DNA from: Istiophorus platypterus
Lineage: Eukaryota > Chordata > Actinopteri > Istiophoriformes > Istiophoridae
Length of the DNA: 64,000 nucleotides
Reading direction: 5' to 3'
NCBI GenBank assembly: GCA_016859345.1
Contig: CM029129.1
Span: 11,610,946 to 11,674,945 of the forward strand
Under the pieces are notes generated by a model, which had not been told where the DNA came from, did no database searches, and saw only the letters and a list, made by a program, of their open reading frames with translations. Positions 36,917 to 47,207 of this stretch are shown here, piece by piece; the first letter of the stretch is position 1; each line of letters begins with the position of its first letter. Made by a program: the position numbers and the translations under genes.

Positions 36917-37028
36917 GCCGGGTCACCAGTCAACCGGTCTACCTGAGTAGGAACAGTCTAGCCGGGTCACCAGCCAACCAGTCTAGCCGGGTCACCAGCC
37001 AACCAGCCTACCTGGGTGGGAACCGTCC
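36917..37028. repeat. Three-unit minisatellite carrying duplicated splice donors
   Basis: Units at 36917-36960 (44 nt), 36961-36985 (25 nt, internally deleted) and 36986-37028 (43 nt) share GCCGGGTCACCAGYCAACC. On the minus strand, units 1 and 3 each carry a CAG-GTAG donor, at 36943 and 37012. The unit lies at the 5' end of pimreg. Confidence 0.85.
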
Positions 37029-37260
37029 GCCTGGTGCTGGAGACTCGTCCTTTCGCTGCCCGTCGCTGCTGCTTCTTTCTTTCTCCGTTTGAATTTGGCG
37101 GCGGACCCCGGACCCGCTCGCACACGCACGCGTCACCACGCCCTCTACGCAGGGCGGGGCACAGTTGACGTAATACTCTACGTCACGGCGGGCCCGTTGC
37201 CATGGAGCGCTTCTCCCCCCCCCACGTCATTAATTTTGACGCGTCGTTCTGCGAAAAACA
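37012..37260 (-). promoter_or_regulatory. pimreg: Promoter and non-coding first exon of pimreg
   Basis: A CpG-rich region with a minus-strand donor (CCCAG then GTAGGC) at 37012, in line with the acceptor at 35769 before the coding exon. TTTGAA at 37088-37093 is a perfect CHR element core, and the adjacent TTTGGCGG at 37094-37101 resembles an E2F site. This pairing is typical of cell-cycle genes repressed by the DREAM complex, and fits a mitotic protein. CRE-like TGACGTAA and TACGTCAC lie near 37166 and 37180. The exact start is unknown. Confidence 0.55.
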
Positions 37261-37321
37261 CACGTTTCTTTCTTTTTTTTTTTTTTTTACTGATTAACGT
37301 TAAAAATGGCTCTTTTCTTTT

Positions 37322-37392
37322 CAAGTGTCCCAGTAAACCGTCACAACAGTGAGTCGGAATGAACGATATTAGGACCCTGATATTGAAGCAGA
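37322..37392. repeat. Copy of the dispersed repeat also found at 1988-2062
   Basis: TCAAGTGTCCCAGTAA begins both copies, and both contain GTGAGTC and AGGACCCTGA followed by TTGAAGC or CTGAAGC. By eye they are about 80% similar over about 72 bp. Its class is unknown. Confidence 0.7.
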
Positions 37393-40300
37393 TGAATAAA
37401 CCCTCTTTTAAAAGGTCCCACTTGCACAGAAACTACCATGGATTTATTTTATTAATGAATAATTCGTTACTATTGTCCGCTATGAAAATCTCCAGTGCTT
37501 TAGTTTCTATTTATCCCCGATTCTTTCCTTTTATTGTCTAGATTATGTTTCCTGCATATTTTGAACCGATATACATTTAGTCTTGACACATGTTGTTGGG
37601 GGAAAATCTTTTCGATTGTTTGTTTTATTTATATTACTTTGTTTATAACTCAGTTATTTATTTATTTATTTTGGAAAGGTCATATTCACAAAGCAAAAGG
37701 ATCAAATTTCAAAAGCAAAATGATCAAATTTCAAGCCAACTGTCTTCATTGTCAATACAGATTACATTTTTACCAAAATAGTGTATGTAAAATAAATAGT
37801 AGTTTCTCATAAGATTGTATCTTAAGACTCCTTACAATGTAAATAGTTAATTATGTTGTCATGTCAGCGTTTTCCTCTATATTTTTTTGACTGTTGAAAA
37901 ATTGAGATTCCTCTTTGTGTGCAGATTCACTGTCTACATTTTATCACCATTATTATGCCACTTTCCAGAAATATATATTTTCTTTTTTTTAGTACACTCT
38001 AATAAGCACTACTGAAGATTATATTCAGACAAATGAGCAGAGCACAGACTCTGTACCATGATTCACAGTTTTTCAGATACAGTCTAATGCAATCAAATAC
38101 ACCAGTCCAACAATGAAGCTTATCTTTGTGAGGTTCATAGTGTTTCATTTTTGTTGACTTGGCATTAGATAGATGTTGTCTCCCCTTGTTTCGTGTTCAG
38201 CTAATAGTATTGTGGGAATGTTGCATATTGGGAATTTTTCAACTATTTTGTCTGCCCCATTTATAAGGGAGACAGAATGTACCATTAGTTATTCCCAAAT
38301 GCCCCCACATTGTAGTAACGTATGATGATGATATGGTCAAGAATAAGTTAGTATTTCATAATGTCTATATTGTCCATCCCTATCTCACTCCCTCATCATA
38401 GCACTCGCTGTCAAATGATTAAAAGGTGAAAGAGACTGCAGGCTCACATTTTATAACATTTAATATTCAAAGAATTTTTCCATAATCCTTTCTTTTGGCA
38501 AAGGTTCAAACAAGTCCAAGATGCTGCTGGTTATACTCATGTGGAAAGCTGTGTATTACACTCAGAAATTTGTTTGCCATTTAATATAATAGGCAAAGGT
38601 AACTTTTAACTCAGTGCTTTTATTCTCCTTTAGAATACAGATTCTACATCTTAGTGGGAACACCTGCTTAAAGATTCAATCAAATAAATACCTTGATATA
38701 ATAAATACACATTGGTCTGCTCTGTATAAGAGGTCTCTTACACTAACAGGATAACAACAACAAGTCACTAAATACTGTTGCTCATTTGTTCTTTGTCACA
38801 CATACTGAAACTGGTCCTTTTCTCACATCAGTATTTCATTCTGCGTTTCTTCACATTTACACAAAAAAAATCCACATATAGGAAAGCATTTAAATTCAAG
38901 TGTCCAGCAGATGTCACTATAGACTTGCACGTGAACTGCTTTCAAGCACCAATGCTTTGAGATCTTAGTCATGTCCACCTATTTTCTTTTATTTTTTAGT
39001 TTTAGGTTATTTAATAAAGACATTAACAAACCCGTGTTTCCACTTTTCATTACCTTTTAATCTATATGTTATTTTGTCTTATGAAACAATTTGTGACAAA
39101 CGCAAAGCAAAAATCAGTAAGTCATTTAGGGGCATTAGGGAAGATACAAAAGGCCAGTTTCTCCATCTGTGAAAAGCCATCAGAGAGTCATCTGAATGAC
39201 TACTTTTGTTAGACCTCTGGACACAAATTATAGCTAGTTGAAAAGCCCGAAACAGAAAAGGACCACCTGACCAAACTGATATTCAAAGCTCCAGATATGA
39301 CCCCACGTTGTCTTTCACAATAAAAGCTTTGACCTGAACAAAAGGCTTGTCTTTGTACTGTTTATTTGATAACCTCTTGGAGATGATAACATACGTGTAC
39401 ATTCTTGTCAAAGGTTCTCTCATCCTTGTTCCATATTGCACTGTTTTATGTGAACCTGTTAAGTACTTCTTTATTGGTAAGAACACAAAGGTCCAACCCT
39501 TGACCTTCATCGCATTACAGGCCCTGTCCCTTTGTCTCATCAAAAGTAAATGTATAACATGATTTTAATGAGCCCTCATTTTTATTGTTGAGTCAGGAGT
39601 TAAAGTCCGGTACGAAAGTTGAAACTAGACACAAAGATTTCAACTCTCAGTCAATCCTTAACTTGATGAAGATTTATTAAACACAACATTTTTTTCTGTT
39701 ATTTGTGGTTTTTTTTTTAAAAACTGTTTTGTTAACTGACAGACATGTCTCTGACACTTGCACCAACTTTCACATCATCGGGCTACAAGCATCAACACAG
39801 GCATTATAAAAGTATTGTTGCTTTTCTTTTAGATCATAGCATTTGTTTAGCAAGCTTGCTTGATATGTATCATGTTTTATGGCTTGACCAGTGCAGAGAT
39901 ACAACACATGGACAACAATGAGCAATATACTTGGCTAACTGATATCATATGCATTTATCATGCATTGGTAATTACAAAATGGTTGTGGTGAATATTTCTA
40001 TCAATATTTCCCTGTTCAATATTTAACAACTGTATTCAAAATTTTTTAAAGTAAAAAAAAAAAAAAAAATCAAACCTTTGATGTTTCAAAATGCACCAAG
40101 AGCTAATAACAAGAGCCAATAAAGAGATAATTACATGAAAACAGGTGACATGAATCTTATAACCCACTTTTGCATCACAGGTTCAAGGTGCATCGTATGA
40201 CATGAAATAGCAAATTCAAGGACTGTCATCAAGGTCATATTGCAAACGTCACAGATCCTGATGCCATAATCAAGCAAAACAGCTCATCCAGTAGATAGAG

Positions 40301-40933
40301 TTAGATTGATAACAATCTTATTTCAGCAAAGTAAATATGAAGCTATCCTCAGTTAGTTTAGCGTAGAACAAACACTGGGAACAGAATGAATAGCTATCCT
40401 GGCTCTAACCTAAAGGTAACCTAGAGGTAACAAATCCACCTGAGAGCACTTTTAAGGCTCACTTACTAACACGTTATATTTCCTTCTGTTCCCACATTGT
40501 GGTTTTATAGTCACCTTTTGAAGGGGCCTAGCTAGTTATTTCCCTTTGATTCCAAGTCTTTGTGCTGAGCTATGCCAACCTGCTGCCTGTTGTACTGTAG
40601 CTTCATGTTTAAAAGATACCAAAGTGGCATTAGTCTTCACACTCTCAGCCAGAAAGCATATAAATGTTACATTGTCAAAAAACGATGAATATAATAGTTT
40701 TAAATATAATTTAAAGTTTAATTTAAAAAAAAATTGGCTTTGTAAATGGGTCGTCACTCAGCAGAGGGGGGCAATGACTTCATGGCGTCATTTGATGAAG
40801 CAGAAACGACCAGTTATTTTGGACACAACTTACTTGCAGCACTGTCAGAAGAGATATAAAGTATTAGTGGGTTCATTTTGTAACATGGCATTCAGCCTGT
40901 GAGCCATATGCATGTGTGCGGTTTGTATGTTAC
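37393..40933. other. Interval between pimreg and the tmigd1 exons
   Basis: AT-rich sequence with no recognised exon, although the last exon of tmigd1 should lie somewhere here. The block 40340-40512 (TTAGTTTAGCGTAGAACAAA to AACACGTTATATTTCC) is a common teleost repeat related to 54050-54400 and 63750-63870. An A-run is at 40053-40069. Confidence 0.45.
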
Positions 40934-42424
40934 CTTTGTGATATTCCTCCACCGAGAAACCACGGCAAAAAGTGCAGTAAGGGACGTCACCACCACTCCT
41001 GCTATAATGGGCATCAGTGGGAACTTCATGGTCTTTTCTACAGATGGGGAAGAAGGTGATCACCCCACTTGTTCTTACTTCACATCACTGACTGGCTCAT
41101 CTTTTAATGTGCTGATTACACACACAGTTTGACTACTCTACACTGTGATGTGGCTTCAGCAAAATTGTGGCTTACCGATTGTGTGAACTGACCTGTTACT
41201 GTGACTTGGAAGTGCTTGCTGCGGTCTCCATAGAGGGGAGAGTCCGCTGTGCACTGATACGTGCCCTCATGCAGGCTTCTCTCCACGCTGTTGGCGGTCA
41301 GCTGGCTTGTGAAGCCATCATTGCTCACCGTGAAACCACCTGCTAATAGATCCACCACGCTTCCATTTAGTGTCCATGACACAGATAAGACTTGGGGATT
41401 GGCCCGGATATCACACTGCAGGACTAGCACTGATTCATCCTCTACCTCAACCTCTTCTGACCCAGAGAGCTGTGGGCCATCTATATGGGAACATCACAAA
41501 GAAAATATTAATCCAGCAGAGTTAATAACAATTTTTGTTTTTTCAGATGTCCACATTTCATTTAAAGAATAGATTTGAGTGCAACCTTCAATTGTATTTC
41601 AATATATTAGTATTTTTAGCCATGCTAATGGCATGGCTCTATTGAGGGTACTGTCAGCTTGTGTGTCTGCTGGCCCCCAACTTTGGTCCAGATTGAAATA
41701 CTGCAGACTGCCATTGAAATTTGACATTTGACATTTTCATCTGCACAACATTTAAGAGCAATACATCTAATAGTTGTTGAGATATTGCAACCAAAACCAT
41801 GAATTGTTTACAAAAGTGTTGGACTGACCAGCTGGCAGACAAACATTGCTATCATGGCTCAAAAATCAGTGAGCCAAAAAACTATATAATGTTTACTTTT
41901 ATTATTATTAATTCCAATAATTATTTGAAGGGACTCACATGTGACATTCAGGGTGACCGAGGCCTTAACTGTGGCATTTCTGCTCAGGTGGCAGGTAAAA
42001 TTGGCACCGTTATCGTCATAGATGACAGGTGCAATACACACGCTGCTGCGACCCATCTTATTTCCTTCCATCAGACTGACCAAAGCATCGTTCCTTAGCC
42101 ACACCAGCTCTTCATCAGCCTGAGTCTTAGATCCACCGTCAGACAGGCAGAGCAGAGTCACAGTCCGATTCAGCTCCGTCTGTATAACACCCTCACTGTC
42201 GACTTCTGGGTCAGACTGGATCTCAACACCTTAGGAAAGTTGAAACTTTAAGGAATTGCTAAGTGAAGCAGTAAAAGTGTTTATTGCACAAAAGGGGTGA
42301 GAAAAATATCCTATTGTAATAATTCAACTGAGAGAGAAAGTGCAAATCAGACACACTTACCTAATGCCTGGGTTGCACAGAAGAGGAGAATATGGAAAAG
42401 AGGGGTTCTGAACATCAACTTCAT
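40934..42424 (-). CDS. tmigd1: Transmembrane and immunoglobulin domain-containing protein 1 (TMIGD1), four coding exons found
   Basis: A cell-surface adhesion protein with two Ig domains, known in mammals from kidney and intestinal epithelium. Exons are 42361-42424 (signal peptide MKLMFRTPLFHILLFCATQA), 41939-42229 (Ig1), 41193-41480 (Ig2) and 40934-41037 (membrane span). Ig1 has cysteines in TLLCLSD and FTCHLS, tryptophan in ELVWLRND, and the family-typical GNKMGRSSVCIAP and DDNGANFTC. Ig2 has LQCDIRANPQ, VSWTLNG and GTYQCTADS. N-glycosylation sequons include NRT, NFT, NAT and NGS. The span MPIIAGVVVTSLTALFAVVS is followed by basic SRWRN. Phases agree. The short cytoplasmic last exon is missing from my model: exon 40934-41037 ends in phase 0 at a donor, and no continuation was found. 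Confidence 0.88.
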
Positions 42425-43601
42425 TTTACTCTTCCTTGGATGAATCTGGGAGAAAGGGAAAGATCATCAGAAAGGGCACTCATACAGTCTATTTTAAATT
42501 AAACTATTTTAATTTAATCTAAATTAACCAAAACTTCAGCACTTTTCAACTGAAAAACCTCACAGTCAATGGTGCAGTGAGTGGAATTTGTTTGAATTGA
42601 TTTTCCCACCTGTTTTCTTTAACCTTGTCAGGCCACTAATCATCTGTCCTAAAAAACCTTAATTATTAACAGTTAATAATTCCAATTCCCCTCTCTTTCA
42701 GTCGATCATAATTTCTTTTCAAACCAAACCTTTCTCCTCTGCCCTACAATTGTATTGCGGTTTGTAACAATAAATAAGCCAAGGTAATGAAGCTGTAGTT
42801 AAATATAAAAAGTTAAATTTAAATCAAAGAATGCGAGGTAGCACTACATAATGCTTGTCAATGTGTGTCGTGCACAGTGTTAATGGACTGTGTTTAAGCG
42901 TCAGTTTGTCATGAAATTGCCGTGCGTGAGACATTTTTTGGCAAAACACAAGGAAACTTGCCCTCTAAAATTTATAGAACAGAGCTCAGATATAATTTAC
43001 ATGCATATTAGTCTCAGGCGTTTTGTTGTAGTTGTACTCATTAAGTGTGTATGTCAGATCTCATTTAGGATATCTGGAGTATAATGAGATCTCTAATCAT
43101 TAAATGTAATTGCTTACTACAGATTTAGTTGCCTTCTTTGTATTCTTCCATTAAGGCATGATTACAAGGTGTTTTGGAATTTGGAGACACCTTTACCACA
43201 CAACTAGGTTTATAACCAGGATCTTGTGTGCAAGAGAGGAAACAGATTCATTGTTATATTTTGTTATCTCCTGTGTTTGACTAAAAGTGACTAAATGTAG
43301 AAAAAACCTGCCCGTTAGAGCAGTGCATGTTTCTACAAAGGGGCCGTTTGTCCTTGCTATCACTTTTACTTGAACATAACAGCAACATAATATGTGATTG
43401 CAGTTTGCTTACAAGAAATCATCATCTTTTTGAGAAGTTATATCAGCAACAGAGGGCTTAACTCTCTGGGTTCATACCCCATACGATAAACTACACTCTG
43501 AAAAACACTATAAAATCTATATATAAAAGTTAAGATGGATCACACATTTGGGCCCTCATACATAAAGGTCTTTTATCGTGAAATGGCTGAGAGGTACTTA
43601 C

Positions 43602-43702
43602 CTGGCAATGATTATTTCTTCCAATTCCTTTTCTGTCTTGGTTCCTCTTGTGTCCCGTGAGTGAATATGAGGAATGTTCTGGCCTTCAGCAGCTCTTATA
43701 TG
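43602..43702 (-). promoter_or_regulatory. tmigd1: TATA-box promoter and non-coding first exon of tmigd1
   Basis: A minus-strand donor (GCCAG then GTAAGTAC) ends at 43602. It pairs with the acceptor (TCTCCCAG) at about 42447 that precedes the start-codon exon. About 90 nt upstream the minus strand reads CATATAAGAGC (43692-43702), a good TATA box, predicting a start near 43670. A tissue-restricted gene with a TATA promoter contrasts with the CpG promoters of its neighbours. Confidence 0.6.
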
Positions 43703-45074
43703 CTTCATATGCAGATGAGGTGAATTTCATAACTTCTCATCATTCTCCTCGCCTGTTCCTGTCAACGCCCATTCAATCTTCCCACCTGCTTACTCTCTCT
43801 TTTATTGTTGTGCATTATAATGAGTATACAAATTAAGGTTTTTATTGGCTGTAGCTATTACACTGGCACTAAAATGTCTTGGGTTAGGATTTAAAGATTA
43901 AATATACATTATTTTCATTTTTTCTTGTAATAGTTAGAGGTATTTTGAAGCCTATAATGCATTTAACAATTCAATTTACTAACATTTCTGACAATATGGA
44001 CCTGTGCATTTGTTGAAGAAGCAAGTTACTGTAGAAGCTTTGAAACTTATAAAAATCACAACAGAATATCATATAACTTTTTGCCTGAAAGCTGGCTTCT
44101 ATATAAAACTTATTTTACATTATCTTTTTACATCAAATTCACATTATCTGTATTTCTTAATGTTGTCATGTGAGAAGAAAACCCCGTTCAAGCTATTTCG
44201 ATGCTCCTGAATAAAAAGATATGGATGTGACACTGAAGTCTAGGGGTCATGTTCGTGTACTCTTCCATTCCTTCCTGTATGTTATCAGATGACTCACAGC
44301 AAGTAATTTGATGTGTGTATAGGTAAAAAAGCAAGTCATTATGACAAAGCTGCGCCTAAAGATTTTAATCTATTCAGTGTTAAAATTATGATTCCACTCT
44401 GCCATAAGAACCCAGGATGTCGTTCACTGGCAAATATGATCTAAAGCCAAAATGCACAGAACAAAATTAGATCATAACTGAATAAAGATGAGTCAAATTT
44501 TTTTAATATATTTTTTTCTTATCATTTTTTATATTTTCTTTTTTTTTTTTACCACATTATGAAATTATAATATCATACAATTGTAGATTTTTTTGAAAAA
44601 TAAACAATGAAAACGATTTGTGCACATTGTGTTCACAGGGACATATCATCACAGTTAAAGCTGATAAGGAGAACCTGTTAGCAAAGCAAACAACTGTTTA
44701 TTTACACATCCTGCAGTTTCATTGCTTTACAGTCACGTTCCAACAGCCACCTCTTTTGGCTCTGCTTTGGGTTTCTACCAACTCCTGAGGGATATATCTG
44801 GCTCTCCACCATAGTGGGATCATGTCCCTCTTGGATTTCGGAATGAGGCTGTTGTTCCACATGGGCACAAGGCCCACTGACATATACCACTACTTAGATA
44901 TAGACATATATCCACAGAGAATCAGTCTTCGAAAAGCTGCAGGCCCACTACTCAAAAACAAACCAGCACATTCTGATCACATGCCAGGAATATTGTGCCA
45001 CTATTGATGCCTATGACTCTGCCCGGGCTCTGCTTCTTTCTCTCTTTCTTCAGCAGCTGTACCCGCTATCCAAG

Positions 45075-45107
<33 letters not shown>

Positions 45108-45400
45108 CCCGGCGCTGGCACAGGTAGTGAATCACAGCGAACCGAAAATGACGCTGTGAGAGCGTTGAGATTAGGAGTTAAACTCCGCCTCCTGACATCC
45201 AAATTCCACCTGTCGGATCAGCTTCGTCTCCTTCTGCGTCAAAACGCTGTCAACTGTTATTCTTTGGGCTTGAAAAAAACTGTGAGACACTGTCTTACTT
45301 TGGCCAAACAGTTGCAGAACGCACGCTTTTCTTTGACTTTCTTAACCAGCTGTCGCCAGCACACAGCAGCTGGGTCTGCAGGTAGTCTTCCAAACTGAGA
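43703..45400. other. Intergenic interval left of slc47a1
   Basis: No exons were recognised. A teleost interspersed repeat is likely at about 44700-45010: a segment containing ACCAACTCCTGAGGGATATA followed by TCTGGCTCT is typical. A (GTCT)n microsatellite occupies about 45074-45107. The rest is AT-rich. Confidence 0.45.
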
Positions 45401-45529
45401 GAGGGCCTCTGCGCAATTTACGCATGTGGCACAGCGGAGGTAACTTCATAAGTTGTTCAAATCATCGGATGGGGCCCTGGGATCTTACGTAGCCATGTGA
45501 AGCGAAATGCTTTTCTGCACAGCAAACAG
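45401..45529 (+). other. slc47a1: Possible non-coding first exon of the slc47a transporter
   Basis: A strong plus-strand donor (AACAG then GTAAGTTG) follows 45529. The first coding exon at 47208 is preceded by a pyrimidine-rich acceptor only five bases upstream of the ATG, so an upstream untranslated exon is required. This is the best donor I noticed in the preceding 2 kb. The 5' boundary is unknown. Confidence 0.4.
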
Positions 45530-46718
45530 GTAAGTTGTGTGTGTGTGAGACTCTAACAGCCCTCCCTCTCTTACCCACTAGAGAGAGGCATTGACAAACT
45601 GAAAAGGGTTTCTCCAGCAGCATTAAGTTCACGAGTCCAACTACCTGTGATTTTAAACAGTCAACTTCATAGTCTAAAAGATGAAGAGACTATTTTATGA
45701 AGAGACGTCTAACCAGCATCACTAACCTAAATTTCAGACTGTGATATGCTTAAGATAATATCATTAACGGTGATGGTCCCCTCAGATGTGATTTCTGATT
45801 GGGGAAAAACCTGTATACACTTGTATAAGCCAGGTCTCGTTTCAAACCTTCTACTTCGTCTTGGTTTCCTTTGCATTTGATAAAATAGATTTTAATACTC
45901 AATGAACCTTGGATATTTTTTGTAACTACAGATTAAAATGAAGGTAGAATGATTTGAAGGCAGGAGGCATAGTCATACATTGTTATCATTGTTGCTCTTA
46001 TTACTTTTATTCAGTCTGATTTTCTTTTCTCTCCTTCCTGTCTCAACCAGAACTCACATTTAAGCATGTTAATATAGTAAGCCTGTATCAGTTGGCCCTG
46101 TTTTACAGCCCTGGACAGCTTCTTATACTTACTCTCAAAAAAAGTGTTTCTGACTGAGCATAGAAAATTCCAGTTGTGTAAGTAATGCCTCCTTCTAACT
46201 TCCTTCTTCTTTGGCCATGTATTTGCATTTGATTGTTCTGCTTGTGACTTCTCACAAAAGGTGAGTATGAGTTTGATCATGTAGACTTTGCCATAGAAAT
46301 AGATTGAAGGGGAGTTTGGCCTTGCTGCTATTACAATTATGCATGTCTTTTTGTTTTTTTTTGGAAGCTAGAGCTAAGTATATTTAAGATAAGCCTCCTT
46401 TAGATAAATCAATTTTTAAGTTATTGAGCTTGGTCAGGAAAAAAAAAATTGAAAATTGTAGGTTAGTGTGCACACGTGACAATGTTTGTTAAGTCAGCTA
46501 CCTGAGGAGAGCGACCCCAGGGATAGAGTCAGAGTCAAAGTACGTTCAGAGGTAGATAAGATCCATGGTTTATGTGCACACCCAAACACTAACTTGTATC
46601 TCTAAAACCTGTAAGTAATTAATCAAAGCCTGCAGCTTCTCTGCCATCAGAGGTCCTTGTGTACACTTTGCAAACAGGCATTCCTCATCAGATTACTACT
46701 GAGCCCTGCAAGACCATG

Positions 46719-46721
<3 letters not shown>

Positions 46722-46757
<36 letters not shown>
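46722..46757. repeat. (CA)n microsatellite
   Basis: About 18 uninterrupted CA units in the interval upstream of the slc47a1 coding start. Confidence 0.97.
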
Positions 46758-46758
<1 letters not shown>

Positions 46759-47087
46759 AAAATATGTTAATGAAGCACGTTCACAAAGCCCTCACTCTCT
46801 CACTCATTCACTGTATACACAGTAAAATACTTAGAAAAACTCCCTCCCTATCAAGACCCATTCATCAGCTCTGCTTTGACCTTTGTTACAACAGTCATCC
46901 CATCTGTTTCTTTTCCTTTCTCCTGTGTTAATTCTCTCATCTCTTCCCTCCTCCAAACTACATTATTTAATCAATACCTCCGAAGAAGTGCATGTGTTGT
47001 GTTCCAAACCTTGATAGACTGACTGCCCCTCTTACCCTTGCTCCCTCTCTTACCCCATTACCTCTCTCACTCCCACCCTCCCCTACT

Positions 47088-47152
47088 CCCTCCCTCCCTC
47101 CCTCCCTCCCTCCCTCCCTCCCTCCCTCCCTCACTCCCTCCCTCCCTCACTT
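47088..47152. repeat. (CCCT)n microsatellite in a 5' acceptor region
   Basis: About 14 CCCT units with one CACT interruption, within a longer pyrimidine-rich stretch of about 47035-47200 that runs directly into the acceptor AG at 47201-47202. Confidence 0.95.
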
Positions 47153-47207
47153 GTCCTGTAGCTTTTCTCCCTTCTCTCTCCCATCTCTCTTCTCTTTCTG
47201 AGTTTGA

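Noticed and set aside
44702..44890. 62-aa minus-strand frame as a small gene
   Set aside because: The underlying DNA resembles a widespread teleost interspersed repeat, and there is no start context or partner exon.
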